Shown here: positions 1 to 16,117 of the stretch, one piece after another
Position numbering within the stretch: the first letter of the stretch is position 1
How the letters are laid out: each line of letters begins with the position of its first letter
From: Acestrorhynchus altus
Taxonomy: Eukaryota; Chordata; Actinopteri; Characiformes; Acestrorhynchidae
Direction: 5' to 3'
NCBI GenBank assembly: GCA_034509495.1
Contig: CM067507.1
Span: forward strand, 29,715,892-29,779,891
Length of the DNA: 64,000 nucleotides
Program-made: the position numbers and the translations under genes
The notes under the pieces: model-generated
What the model was told of the DNA's origin: nothing
What the model saw: only the letters and a program-made list of their open reading frames with translations
The model's database searches: none

Positions 1-679
1 TCATTTCCCTGCTATTCTGTTTCATTCTTGGTTTTATTTATGTAAACCTCTTTGAATTGGTTTTGTGTGTGAAATGTGCTTTATAAATATACTTACCGAG
101 TGTTCCTAAATATGAAATGTTAATGATTCACAGGTAAAGGCAAACTGTGTCCTTGTTAAGCAGGGTTGGACTGCCCATCAGGGGTGTCGGGAAAATGTAT
201 GGTGTGCCGCTGTGTCTGAGAGAGAGCAAAAGAAAAGTGTATCCTCAGTGCAATGGCCTATCACACGCACTCTGGCTAAAATGCAGAGAGGATAAACTGA
301 GAAAGCTTTATTCATTTCTCTTTTTTTCATGCTCTTCTTCACCCCTCTTCTCTTTCTCTTTCCTTATCTCTCCTTGCCTTTTCTTTGCTCACACACATCA
401 GGGGTCAGGTGAAAGGCAGGTCGAGGTGTTGTATATAGTGGAGTCGTCTTGCTGTGTCCCAAATCATAAGGTAATATTCTTGTAATGTCTTCTAATCTTT
501 TTTTTTTTTTTTTAGAAAAATGCACTTTTGGCAGCATTTTGATCCACTGATCCACTCTTTGCTTTAACGCCTAACCTAGGACGACCTAATAAAGGACAAG
601 AGCGCAGTAATGTTTATATGCTTATGAGTCAAAACAGTACATTGGTTTACCTGTTCTAAATTTGTACAGACTTACAATA
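1..679. other. Unassigned non-coding sequence
   Basis: I see no recognisable gene. The stretch has a pyrimidine-rich run near 305-370 and a T-run at 499-515. An open frame of 112 codons covers 147-485 on the plus strand, but its product is low-complexity (Ser/Phe/Leu from the CT-rich run) and matches no family I know. I treat it as chance. Confidence 0.5.
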
Positions 680-1106
680 CACTGTATAGACAAAGGTACT
701 GGGACATCTACTCATTTGTTATTTCTTCTGGTCGGTGGTATCATTAGTTTATACTTTGTTGTAATAAATGTTTCTATTGTCCAGTAAAGGCTTTCTGCTA
801 GATTTGGAAGCACTGCTGTAAGGGTTTGATTGCATTCAGTGACAAGAGCATTAGAGAGGTCAGGATGTTGGACGATCATCACCCCCCTCACCCCCAACTC
901 CCCAACTCATTGCAAAGGTATCAGAGAACACAGTTCCACTGCTCCACAGTTCAATGGTGGAGGGTTTTGTACCATTACAGCCCACATTAGGCATTGTATC
1001 AATAGATTCATATTTATGTGCTACAGTTCAATTCTATTAGTAGTACTTTTCTACAGGGACTAGATAAGCTGTATGTGCATTTGCATATCTGTATCAGCAG
1101 AGGATA
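680..1106 (+). mobile_element. Mariner-type non-autonomous DNA element, copy A, 3'-truncated
   Basis: The left end begins CACTGTATAGACAAAGGTAC and continues GGGACATC, which resembles a very common fish element whose terminus reads CACTATATGGACAAAAGTAT. The body is also recognisable, with AAGGCTTTCTGCTAGATTTG, the GATTGCATTCAGTGACAAGA block, TGTTGGACGATCATCACCCC, and CTACAGGGACTAGATAAGCT. The element runs into a TATAC microsatellite at its 3' side, so the right inverted end is missing. It contains no transposase. A second fragment of the same family lies at 38320-38478, aligning over the GACAAGAGCATTAG-to-CCCACA part. Family assignment is from memory; the homology between the two copies is visible directly. 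Confidence 0.7.
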
Positions 1107-1107
1107 C

Positions 1108-1233
1108 CTATACTATACTATACTATACTATACGATACTATACTGTACTATACTATACTATATGATATTATAGTACACTATACTGTACTATACTATACTA
1201 TATGATACTATTCTATACTATAATATACTATAG
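1108..1233. repeat. (TATAC)n pentanucleotide microsatellite
   Basis: About 25 units of TATAC/TACTA with scattered changes (TACGA, TGTAC, TATGATATTATAG). It directly abuts the truncated end of the DNA element to its left, which suggests that expansion or slippage replaced that element's 3' end. Confidence 0.95.

Positions 1234-4264
<3,031 letters not shown>

Positions 4265-4342
<78 letters not shown>
4265..4342. repeat. (GT)39 microsatellite
   Basis: Thirty-nine uninterrupted GT units. This run creates the Cys-Val and His-Thr frames on both strands between about 4101 and 4452, which are not genes. Confidence 0.99.
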
Positions 4343-4344
<2 letters not shown>

Positions 4345-5099
4345 TGCCACACAGTTACGAAGCTTAGCATTTAACTTCCCATCAAGTATGGACCTGAGGT
4401 TAATATACTTAATATACCTTGTTAAAAAAAACATTTTGCTTTGACTATTCATTGGTATGGCTTTTACATTTGCTGCTAGAGCTTACTTAAAGGCAGTGAT
4501 TGTAGCTTAAGGACATGGGCTATGCAATTTAACCCAGTTACACATATTCAGTTCATTACAAGACATATTTTTTATTTTTTATTTTTTTTAAATTTAGCTT
4601 ATGAAAGAATTAGAAAAGATTGCTCCAGTAATGAACATATGGTGGCACAAGGGTTCAAAAAGGACCAGGAAGCACTTGACTTAGAAACAAGGAGCTCTTT
4701 TATTATGAAACAGGGCAGAGTGCTTCCCTTGAGTTGGTACATGAATCAAGGAGCAAATGATTCATTACACAGTGGCTGGCTGAGCTTAGCTTACACTCAC
4801 ACATGCAGCAAAGCCACTCAACATGACAAGTCTTCTGTAGACGCTAACTGACCGAGTACACGTGCTTACATGCCAAAACGGCACCTAGAGGATCAATAAA
4901 CATGTAACATAGATTTATGGAAACCACATGCACATAGACAACATGAAATAAACAACAAAACCCCTGGCAAGTCCTTATAGCTGCAGGCTAAATAACTCCA
5001 TCCAGGAAAATGAACAGTGGCAGACACCACATTATGTGACTTATCCTGTACCAGCCACTGACGTGATGAGTTGACGGCTAATGAACAAAACTCCCTGCG
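4343..5099. other. Unassigned non-coding sequence
   Basis: I see no recognisable gene or repeat. A 109-codon frame at 4522-4851 starts in an AT-rich run and shows no domain I know. A 69-codon minus-strand frame at 4893-5102 abuts the Tc1 relic to its right and is also unrecognised. Confidence 0.45.
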
Positions 5100-5520
5100 C
5101 ACTTTATTATGTACAATATACTAATGCTGAGTAGGGCCCTCCTTTGCACCTAGTATCAATTCTTTGTGGCATGGACTTCACAAGATGCTGGGAACATTTC
5201 TTCTTAAGACTGTGTCAAATGGTTTCTACAGATTGTTCTGCAGCCGTTTCATACTAATATACCACATCCTGAATGTGTTCTGTTGGATTCTTAAGGCCAA
5301 TGATGGACACTGAATGTCATGGTCATGAAGCCAAATTGAGATTTGATGAAATAATCCATCATCATGCTGAAAGTAGTCATTCGATGGCTAAACATTTACA
5401 CTAATATCCAAATGTTATGTCAAGATTTGTGCATCTAGATTGAAGATATGATTTTCTTCCATCAACATGACTGAATACTAGGATCATTGCCAGATTCTGC
5501 TACAACTGCCATTTTCAAAC
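5100..5520 (-). mobile_element. Tc1-like transposase relic, 3' half plus terminal end
   Basis: The left edge, CACTTTATTATGTACAATAT, resembles the ACTTTATTAGGTACAC-type end of a Tc1-like fish family, and the body follows that family on the minus strand. Reading 5376 down to about 5150, a frame gives YFQHDDGLFHQ, then WLHDHD, then RNVPSIL.SPCHK. These correspond to the Tc1 catalytic segment YFQHDNAxxH, the W(F/L)HEHD segment, and the C-terminal VPSILxSMPRR segment. The PDLNPIE motif is disrupted. Stops and frameshifts make it a fossil. Resemblance fades beyond about 5510, so the N-terminal DNA-binding half is absent or unrecognisable. Confidence 0.75.
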
Positions 5521-7180
5521 CATTTTCATGTTTACCAAGTCATTTCATGTAACTACTACCCTAGATTTAGCCACATGCATTAACACTTGGCAGTCAAGGG
5601 TGTCTCCGGTTTCAGACGGGTTGAAATATGCAAAAGGGCTCAATATGTGAAAACAAAGGGCTGAACCAGTGATTTATCCTTTCAGCCTCTTTCTGTGCTG
5701 TGCTAAACATGGTTCCTCCCTAAGAATCCACAATTGTACATGTTGTTGTGAAGACAACAGTTTCAGCAGTCCACGCTGGTGAGAGAACCACTGTTTTTGT
5801 TGAGCATGGAGAGGAGTTTCGGTTGTCAAAAAGATCTTTGAGAGTCACATGTGATTACAATGCACTGTAAGTAAGTACAGGTTTGTACTCAGAGATACAT
5901 CTTATATAAATGCACTCTCATTGGACTTTTGGTGCATAAACATAGCTGCAGAAAAAGATTTGCACTGAAAGGTACTTTATTGTATCTCAATGGGGTACAG
6001 TCACATCTACAGTCCCATTATTTCCCTTTATTTTTGTAGTGTTTATGGTGAGGTTTAGAGGCATCTTAGCCGACCTACTAAAATGATTTGAGAGATAAGA
6101 TTTGTATTGGATTTGGATTGGGTGTGTTTACGCTTGCATTTGATGTGAATTGTCCATAAGTGCCCCCACCCCCCACCACCACCCCAAAAAAGTAATTAAA
6201 TTTGAAATTAAATTAAACTTGTATAATTGAATATTGCGCAAACAGAACAGTAAATTAAAGTGCTACTGCTAAAGGATGTGTACATAGCGAATACACAGCA
6301 ACTATCTATTCTCTTATCATTTTATGCACCTACTAGTATGACCTGTAAACCAAAGCATGTTGTACATACACTTTGTACATTTGTACAACTACAGTACCTA
6401 CAGTACCTACATAGCTAGTGTTGATAATTCTACATGCTCTTGAACTGGAATGCCTAGTTTAGCCATAATCTTTACCTTGGATTATGTACTAATGATCACC
6501 AATCACCCGACGCTAAAATGTCACAAGACATACAGGTAGCTTTGTTGATGTCAAAGTACATGCATCCGTACTAAAGAGACTGTACACTTGAAATCCCATT
6601 ATATTCAATGGAGGTGTGCAAGGAGGTAACGCTTACTGTGTCTTAATGGGATGGATCCAATGTGTCCTATGTTTTCCCAAGGCTGTATAATGTTCTCAAA
6701 ACTCATTCTATATACTGTATTCATAAAATAGGAAATGGTGATTATAAAGGACTGCAGTATTGCCACTAAGGCTAGTAACTTGATTACTAAAACTGATTGA
6801 TGCAAATTCTTTGCCTCAATACTTTGTTTAATCCATATGATTATACACAGCTTGCTGGATTCAGCACAGAGACTTTGACTCCTGCTGCTGATACATGCCA
6901 GTAGGAAAACACAGTTTGAGTTCATTTCCAGTTAAATAAATTAAAACTCGGTGGAATACATCACTAGCAATAGCACAACATCTCTGCGGATGCAGTCTAC
7001 AGAGCAGACCCCAAACTACATAATATTAAAGTTAGAGTTTAGGGCAAATCCGTGTGCTTTGAAGTGGAGATGAAGGCTAGTAACATTTGTATGTTACTAT
7101 GTATGTTGACTACATGTAATGACAAGTTAAGGAAGTTAATCAATGTGATGTCTAGTTTTGATGTCTCTAAGTTTGACTAT

Positions 7181-7181
<1 letters not shown>
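5521..7181. other. Unassigned non-coding sequence, 1.7 kb
   Basis: There is no gene that I can support. A short C-rich run (CCCCCACCCCCCACCACC) lies near 6163-6185, and a short duplicated ACAGTACCTAC motif near 6390-6412. The 106-codon minus-strand frame at 6605-6925 shows no recognisable domain. Confidence 0.45.

Positions 7182-7260
<79 letters not shown>
7182..7260. repeat. Compound (CT)n(AC)n microsatellite
   Basis: About 16 CT units are followed directly by about 23 AC units. The polypyrimidine half is a potential triplex (H-DNA) former. Frames across it are artefacts. Confidence 0.98.
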
Positions 7261-7262
<2 letters not shown>

Positions 7263-9044
7263 CCCACATACACACACATATTCCTCTCACAAATAATACC
7301 CCAGAAAGCAGAATAATCAAGTGGTGTAGCAATTGGAGCCTAAAATTCACCAATACAATACAGCATATTCAGAGAATTTTGATTTGAGTCAAGTCACCAA
7401 GTGTTGGACAACACTTCAACATAGTACTTAGATGTAGTGTAGCCATGTACTTACAGTATGATATTCAGGCCTATAAACAAGTATCAATAATAATTACAAT
7501 CATTTAACTTTTTTACACTACAGCATTATGTGCTTAGCTTTGTATGGATAGTTCCATGTTCAACAACATGATAATGATAAAATGTAATGTTTGGTTTTTT
7601 CATTAGTATTATTTATAATAGGTAGAAACATTTATTTCTAAATTAATCAATAGCTGCAGTCCCAATTGTCCCACATTCTGTGTGGTAGATTGTCTTACTT
7701 TGGAAACAGGATGTAGTCACTTGGCACATTACTAAGTATTACATGAAGCCTTTTAACCACTACATGTCTCGTTACTTTGATGATGGTCGACTGCTTATAT
7801 CTAGGCTATCACTTAATTATCAATTTCACTTTAAACACGTTCCACACTCAGTGTTTTAAACTGCAACATTCATTTCAGCTATCATTGTACTAATTTATTA
7901 TGCCCTTTAGACAAATCTACCCACATTCCCATTTTGAATACCAATTGCATGTCATGTTCTCTTTCACCCTTGAAACATTAATGTAGGCTCTATTCTCTAG
8001 ATATTTTTGCATCGGAGGAGTGTTAGAAAGTGTTGCTTGATCAAGAAGACAGCATTCCTTAGCTTTTCTTTCACATTAGGCATGTGTACTCTGTTGAAAA
8101 TGCTCATAAACATTTCTCAACAATTTCTGCACTTTACATTGCACTGTTTCTAATGCTCACTGTAAAATGGCAATGTGACACATTTGCCAATTAGATGCTA
8201 ATCCATCATTAAATGAATTCTTATGCAGACTTTATTTGTGCTGCTATCATGCATATATTCACTGATTTACTCAAATAACACATTTTGTACCATAGAGATT
8301 CATTAGCCTTTATGCTGTTTCTGCTAGTGAAGTCCTTTGGCAATACAACGTCCTGTAAGTTTGCAAGTGACACTGCCTTTTGTCAGAGTAATTATAATTA
8401 TGGAAAAATTCACAGAAATGAGGGGGAAACTCTAGTCATCTGGGGCTATGACAACAACCACAGCTTAATGACAACTTAATGGAATTTAACAGACACTACC
8501 TTAATATAAATTATGACAGCTGCAGTTTAATACATTGTGATTTCTGTGCTGGCCTTCTCAATAATGAAACTGTGATGAGGAATGATTGGAGATGTGTTTT
8601 GACTCACTTGGAAGTGATTCAATGTTGCTGACACCCTGACCACAGGGCTAAGGCCACTGTAGCTGTAATATACACACAGGGAAAATCAGGACATAACCTG
8701 CTATTGAGTAGAAAGCCAGAGGGATTTTATGCAGTTACACAGGTAAATAAAGCACATTTTAGTAACCTTTGTGCTGGGTGTTTTAGCACAGCAATACATC
8801 AATAAAAATATATGAACAAATGAAAATCATCTTTTCATAGTTTCTGTAAGATAAAGAGAAACCATGACCTGGAATCTCAACTGAAGCAGTGCTTTTCAAA
8901 ATGACAGTAGAAATTGGAAAACTTGAAATGTGAACATTACCATAATGTTGTCCACCACCTTAATTCAGGTTCACATTTCTGAATAAAGTCTTTCAAATGT
9001 GATCTTTCAAATTAATGATTAAACATTAGACTGATATGGTCAAT
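7261..9044. other. Unassigned non-coding sequence, 1.8 kb
   Basis: I see no gene or recognisable repeat. It is AT-rich and of normal complexity. Confidence 0.45.
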
Positions 9045-9345
9045 ATTCATTCAGCTGTAGTGGCTCTCAGTATGGAATCAGTTCAAATGCAACATGCCCG
9101 ACATCTATAAATGGAAATGTAGAGGTTCCTAATGGTATCCTGTGATAATCCATGCCATGCATCTTAAAAATTCTTGCTCAGTTCCTGATGATTTCATGGT
9201 AGGGATGGAGTGTTGCTAGTGTGCATCCCACACATTTTCAGCTGAGATAGATCTGGTGATGTGGTTGACATTGGCATAGTATTAGAAAAGCATACTGGAG
9301 TCTGCATGTAGAAAAGATAGGATTACTGGTAGAAGGACCTCATTA
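9045..9345 (-). mobile_element. Tc1-like transposase C-terminal relic
   Basis: On the minus strand the reading gives SPDLSQ, corresponding to the catalytic SPDLNPIE box. About 40 codons downstream it gives DAWHGLSQDTIRNLYISI and then RCRACC, matching the Tc1 C-terminus of the form EWxxIPQDTIRNLxxSMxRRxxxCI. Stops interrupt the frame. Only the last third of a transposase remains and no terminal inverted repeat was found. The assignment rests on motif order, which is characteristic. Confidence 0.62.
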
Positions 9346-10382
9346 ACATAACAGACTGCCAAAGTGCCTGTGATGATGACCAAAAATGATCTGGCATTTT
9401 ATGAAATTTAAGTTGTTGGGGTATTTTTTTGTTTCACAGACCCCAATTAAGACCCCATACCGAGTTAACTTGTGAGGAACTTTAAAAGTTACAAACGTGT
9501 GCTTTTTAGACCATGTGTGCTTATTTTTATTGTTGTTGTTTTTTTTTTTTTTAACTGTCAATTGAAAGGGGATGTATTACATATTAAACCCCAAAAAACA
9601 CAATTTTCTTTAGAAGTCAATGTAAAACTATTTTAGTCAAAGTTATTTTATTTAAAAAATAGAATCAAAATATATCATGTAAATGAAATGTACTAATTTT
9701 ACTGGAGTAACTATTCCAGCAGAGAACTTCCAAACTTCTCTGCTAAGACTACTCTAATGAGAATCATTCTCCCAGCAGGCTCCCCACTCCTACATCCCTC
9801 TGATTGAACGAATGTGTCACATGATCCATCACTCCATAGGCCAAGTTTTCATTTATCCAGAGACCAATTTTTGTGTCCACACCAAGCCAATCTTCATTTT
9901 TCATATGGTTTGGCTATCAAAGCTTTGTGCTTCTGCTCACCAATGGATATTCATGTCATGCAGTTCTCTGTAGTCTGTGGAAGCAGTGATGGGTGCTTCT
10001 GTCTCATTTTGCAATTCAAAACACACAGCTTGACGTACTGCATGACAGGAAGTGATAACTAGTTTTCTCAAGCACAGGTTGTCCTTGGACAGTATAAACA
10101 TTTGTCCTAGCTGCCCTTTATTCACCAAGAGCCTCATCTCCAGTCTTTCACTTGTGCAATGATTCACACATTACTGATTCAGGCTTTTTCATTACATTAC
10201 ATTTACATTAGAACATAATGGATAATTATGTCCACCAAGTCAAGATGATTAGCTATATAACACTGACTAAACAATCAGTTTTAAACAAAGATTGTTTTAA
10301 ACAATGAAAGAAAAAATAAAATTGATTTGTGAATATCAAAATTAATCTAAACAAATCATTAAAAGATTATATGAAACACTGC
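9346..10382. other. Unassigned non-coding sequence
   Basis: It contains a T-run at 9541-9552, but I recognise no gene or repeat. Frames at 9814-10167 on both strands lack similarity to known families. Confidence 0.45.
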
Positions 10383-10838
10383 ATTCTGACTGACATCATA
10401 ATCAACATCATCAATATTAATATCATTCTGACTTACCATGTCTATCAATATTATCAATATTAATATCATTCTGACAGACAATATCATTATCAACATCATC
10501 AATATTAATATCATTCTGACTTACCATGTCGATCAATATTATCAATATTAATATAATTCTGACTGACAATATCATTATCAATATCATCAATATGACCATT
10601 TTTCTGACATCTTTATCATTCTGACTGACAATATCGTAATATCAATTTCATTCTGGCTTACTATATCTATCAATGACATCAGTATTAACATCATTGTGAC
10701 TGACAATATCATTATCAATATCATCAATATTAACATCATTCTAACTAACACCTTTATCATTCTGAGAATTCATTATCATTCTGACTGACTGATCTTTATC
10801 AATATTAATATCTTTCTAACTATCATTTGTATTCTGAC
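10383..10838. repeat. ATTCTGAC minisatellite, left block (43/45-bp alternating monomers)
   Basis: Each monomer begins ATTCTGAC and continues with runs of ATC and AAT triplets, such as ATCAATATTATCAATATTAA. Four successive monomer starts at 10425, 10468, 10513 and 10556 give lengths of 43, 45 and 43. The 43-bp type carries TTACCATGTC and the 45-bp type carries GACAATATCATTATC, so the left part is an 88-bp dimeric higher-order repeat. Monomers degrade towards 10840, with partial units and variable length. No open frame is conserved across units. Confidence 0.92.
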
Positions 10839-11009
10839 CGGGAGGAGGCCTCAGGGAAGACCCAGAACATGCTGGAGATATTATATCTCTCAGATGGCCT
10901 GGGAACACTTTGGGATCCCCCAGAAGAGTTGGAAGAGGTGTCTGGGGAGAAGATCACTTTGCTTAGGCTGCTTTGCCCATGACCCAGACTCCAAATAAGT
11001 AGCAGTAAT
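10839..11009 (+). mobile_element. Non-LTR retrotransposon (LINE) 3' fragment inside the minisatellite
   Basis: The sequence encodes the C-terminal tail typical of fish LINEs. GRRPQGRPRTCWRYYISQ is followed by MAWEHFGIP; after a one-base frame change it continues PPEELEEVSGE and ends LLRLL before a stop. The family consensus is RRPRGRPRxRWxDYxxxLAWERLGIPPEELEEVAGE. The frameshift falls in the C-run of GGGATCCCCCAG, which is one C short. The fragment is about 170 bp, as expected for a 5'-truncated LINE insertion, and it cleanly separates two blocks of one minisatellite. The LINE clade (probably L2- or Rex-like) cannot be fixed here. Confidence 0.82.
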
Positions 11010-11430
11010 TTTCTAACAATATTATTATCATTGTGACTGAAAAGATCATTATCATTCTGACTGTCAATGTCATTAGCAATTCCAACAATATCAATATAAT
11101 TTGGACTAACAATATCAATGTCAATATAAATCTATCATTATCAATATCATCAATATCATTTTGACTAACAATATCTTTATCAATATTAATTTAATTCTGA
11201 CTGACATCATTATCATTCTGATAATATCATCATTCTCACTGAAAATATCATCACTGACAATATCATTGTCAATATCAATATTGTTCGGACTATCATTATC
11301 AATCTAATCAATATGAATATAATTTTGACATCATTATCATTCTGACTGACAATATTGTTTCACTCTGAATGACAATATAATTGTTTTATATCAACAATAT
11401 CAATATCTTTCTCACTGACAATATCTTACT
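11010..11430. repeat. ATTCTGAC minisatellite, right block
   Basis: This continues the array at 10383-10838 with the same ingredients (TGACTGACAATATC, ATTATCAATATC, CATTCTGA) but with more irregular spacing and many partial monomers. Together the two blocks span about 1.05 kb including the LINE insert. The greater decay here fits the edge of an ageing array. Confidence 0.85.
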
Positions 11431-12939
<1,509 letters not shown>

Positions 12940-13009
12940 TTTATTTATTGGTTTGTTTGTTATTTGTTTGATTGTTTGTTTGTTATTTGTTTGTTTGTTT
13001 GTTTGTTTT
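12940..13009. repeat. (GTTT)n tetranucleotide microsatellite
   Basis: Imperfect TTTG/TTTA tetranucleotides with TATTTG and GATTG interruptions. Confidence 0.95.
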
Positions 13010-14402
13010 AATTGAAAGTAGTAGTGATACTGAGTGGAGAGGGAACAAAATAGTCTAACACATAGTGTCAATGTGCAGGTGTGCAAGGGTATTATTGCAT
13101 TTATAATTACATCAAATGAAATGCCTGTGAATGAAGATCTGGCACCTTCTGAGCAACCATGGTACTGCTAATGGCATTGAAATAAACAGAATGGAAATGT
13201 TATCAGAATGGCAAATTCAGTCTTCATCTGTTCATTCAGTCACTGTCAAACCAGTGGCAAGCCAAAGTAGAGTGCAACAGAGTCTGTTCTCAGCATAAAC
13301 ATCACCATTTCCATACCTCAAAGAATGCATTGAGACTTTCTTTTTTAGATTTCTAGCAACTTTTGATGGATATTTGCCTTCTATATAGCATTTCATTATA
13401 AATCTGGATACAAAATAATCTGATCAACACAGAATACATCTTTACACAGCAGTTTATTTGCATCAACTTGCATTAAAAAGTTACCCTCTACTAAAAAGTT
13501 ACTACAGTGAATAAAATTATTATGCTGATAAGAATGACAACAGTACCTCTGGCTCTAAAGGCATTTCCTTCACTGAGTTTTGATTTAGCTCTTTCTGAAA
13601 TCTCCAGTCTGACTGTTTCACTGACTGACGGAATGTAAACTTGCAACCATCAGATTCATCCACTCTGAAATGAGATTGCACCATGAAGCATGTCTTTTAC
13701 ATGCTCTGTGTAATGACTCATTTGCACCAGAAGAGGCTCTAAATCCACAAACCTCCAAAACCGGCAAGCTATTATTTAAATTAACTTTCACTCATTGCTG
13801 ATTAAAATGAATGAAGAAATTCTGTCAAAGGAGTGGAATTTACTAAAGATTCCACACATGTGTTTGTACTCTAGTGGTAACAATTTTGTTGGCCTACTGC
13901 AAAATAACATTAATCCTGACTGTATTACATCATATAATTATAACCAGGGGTTGAAGTTGGGATAATGGTGCAGCAAGGAAAAAGGACTCACCTCAAAATA
14001 TCTCCCAAATTGATTTGTAATATGAGCTCCAGTGCACTTGTTTTCTTTGTGGACAGGCTATGTGGTTCTCTGACCTCCAGCGTCCATGTTTTTTTTATAG
14101 AACTCACTGGTTTAAATGAGGTCAGAACAAAGAAATGAACATCACTGCTAAGACCTTGTTAGTTGTAATCCATAGTGTGGTCCATAGTGGTGTAGTGGTG
14201 TAATTATATTGTTCATTTCAGCGAATCATCTTTAACAGCACTACTTACAGCAAGCAATTTTACTGCTTGTTACATTTTCAGCAGCCCATCAGTGATAGGA
14301 ACATCAACATGGTCCTTGAAATCTATTTAGTAAGGTGAAGTCTCTCATAGTAAGTTGTATACATGCTCTGAGAAATCAGATTACTGACCTAAAATCGTGT
14401 TT
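13010..14402. other. Unassigned non-coding sequence, 1.4 kb
   Basis: I recognise nothing on either strand. Complexity is normal, with no long frame. Confidence 0.45.
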
Positions 14403-14552
14403 CTAAACCTTTAGAACCCTAAAGGCCCATTTTTTAGTAGTTTGATATACTTTATTCCACAAAACAGAATAAGAAAAGTACTTATAGGAGAAAGTCATAC
14501 ATGCCTGATATTACTATTTTCAAGAGATCCTAGGCTACTCAAATTTGATTAT
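14403..14552 (+). mobile_element. TTAA-flanked (piggyBac-like) repeat family, 5' fragment
   Basis: It begins CTAAACCTTTAGAACCCTAA and continues with the family landmarks TTTGATATACTTTATTC, AAGTACTTATAGGAGA, CATGCCTGATATTACTAT, and AGATCCTAGGCTACTCAAAT. The same landmarks occur in order in the copies at 38479 and 51701. The copy stops after about 150 bp, just before the sequence leading into the hAT relic. The 5' tetranucleotide is CTAA and not TTAA, probably mutated. Confidence 0.7.
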
Positions 14553-14619
14553 GATCAGACTACTGAGTGCAGGTAAACACACTCAGTAGTGTTTCATTCT
14601 CCATCACCATGCATGTGCG

Positions 14620-15620
14620 CATGTTGTGAATGAGTGCTTCATAAATTCCGTGGGTTAACTGATTTTGGCTTTCAGTTATTACGCAACAGCTTCAGCAGCT
14701 TGTCTGTAGTGTGGTCAGGACAGTATTGTCTAGCCAGAAAAACATCAATTGATCTTAATCGTGTTCACAGCGAAAATAACACTATGTCCCTTGACTGGAA
14801 AGTTCCAGACAAATATTTGAGCTCCTCCAGTGCACAAAGCATAAGATCCATGTTCTTCAGTAATTCATCTGAAAATGGCTTTGCAGCATGTCCCTCAAAC
14901 ATTCATCAAATTGTGTATAGTGTCTTCATTATCACAAATGAGAATAAAGAGCACCATACGTTTCAAACGGCATTCCCAGGCCACCCATCTTATATCTAGG
15001 ACTTGACCAAGCTTTTTAACCAAGCTTTTTGCCTATTTCTGAAGCTGCTGAGCTCAGGTCTCTTGATTTTTGGTTAACTGGAAGAACAAACATAATCAAA
15101 CTTGATTTGAACATGTGGGAGCTTTTCAGCATGATGAAGACTCCAGACTTTCCAAAATCAAAGAGCAAAACCCAACTAAATACTAAGGCATCATCATTTA
15201 GAAAAGCATCCTCAAGGTTATGACTTTTACACAGTTTAAAGGAATCTCTGTAATGCCTTTTGCATTACTAGATCTGTGTTCCATGAAGTCTAAAAAAGTA
15301 GTTAACTCAGAATAACCTCAGGTACACAACCAGGTGAGATTTCTTGCTCAAAGCAGTGGTGAGTTTTGGCCTTGTGCACTTTATGCTTCACATTAATGAA
15401 TTTCTCATTTCTTTTCAAATAAATTGAATGTTGAGACCATTTGAAGTCAAGAATTCCTGGATAGTTCCTGTAAAGGGCCGGTTTAGTTTTGCAATATTGC
15501 AAGCTGCTCTGAATGGAGATGTAGATGAGATTAACTCTTTTTGTGAATGAAGTAACATTGAGCCATGCTCTTTCACTTCTGGAGATTTGCAACTGCTTCT
15601 CTGTGGCTCTGTGTTCATGT
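14620..15620 (-). pseudogene. hAT-superfamily transposase pseudogene, KIAA1586-like type
   Basis: Read on the minus strand, several pieces appear in the right order for fish hAT transposases that are usually labelled KIAA1586-like or DUF4371-like. At 15513-15473 there is FRAACNIAKLNRPF, then NGLN, matching the FRxAYxIAKxNRPFTDF...NGLN segment. At 15065-15030 there is SRDLSSAASEIGKKL. At 14999-14981 there is LDIRWVA, followed one frame over by FETYGALYSHL, matching the RWVASSFRTVxALYxHF box. At 14850-14795 there is LMLCALEELKYLSGTFQSRD, matching the DALxELSxLSxxLQxRD box. Several stops and at least three frame changes separate these pieces, and the middle of the catalytic domain is missing or shortened. 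The zinc-finger N-terminus and the C-terminal dimerisation region were not found. No terminal repeats or 8-bp duplications could be placed. It is a dead copy. Confidence 0.72.
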
Positions 15621-16117
15621 ATTTTTTAGCAACAGTGTATTGTTTGGCTTTTATTATTCCATATGGAGATTTTTAACAGTTTGGCCATTTGCAAGGAAAA
15701 GAGCACATTTTAATAAGTTATGTAGCACATCTGCATACAGAGTGTCCTATCTTGTTATAGACTGAAATAAATGGACATGCCTTTTTAAAATATTCACAGT
15801 GGGATCCCCACCAATAATCTGGTAAATTATGTTCTAGATTTGTGTGGCTATGTCTTAGGGCTGTGCTTTTGCTGCCCTGGCTCTACGCTGTGTTCCTGCT
15901 GGTGATGATGTGGCTGTTTTCTTTACTTCTGAGAGTGAAGTTATCAGAAACATTAATGTCAATTTTAACTGGGAAATACAAAAACATGAAGTAGATTTGA
16001 TATTATTATTTATGAAACAACCAAATGGATTTATTTACTTATTAATGAAAAGTGCTGGAATGCCATTCCTCTACTTCAGCCCTTACTGTTAAGAATGAGC
16101 TTAGTTTTAACAAATAG
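15621..16117. other. Unassigned non-coding sequence
   Basis: I recognise no gene or repeat. It could hold the 5' part of the reverse-strand hAT relic, but no motif supports that. Confidence 0.4.

Noticed and set aside
147..485. 112-codon plus-strand frame
   Set aside because: It is low-complexity Ser/Phe-rich sequence from a CT-rich tract with no known domain.
10383..11430. Possible CRISPR-like array (regular repeats with variable spacers)
   Set aside because: The whole unit is repetitive ATC/AAT sequence without unique spacers, in a vertebrate context; it is a minisatellite.
14634..15223. Plus-strand frames of 121 and 64 codons, at first read as an unknown gene
   Set aside because: They are antisense to the ordered hAT transposase pieces on the minus strand, which explain the sequence better.
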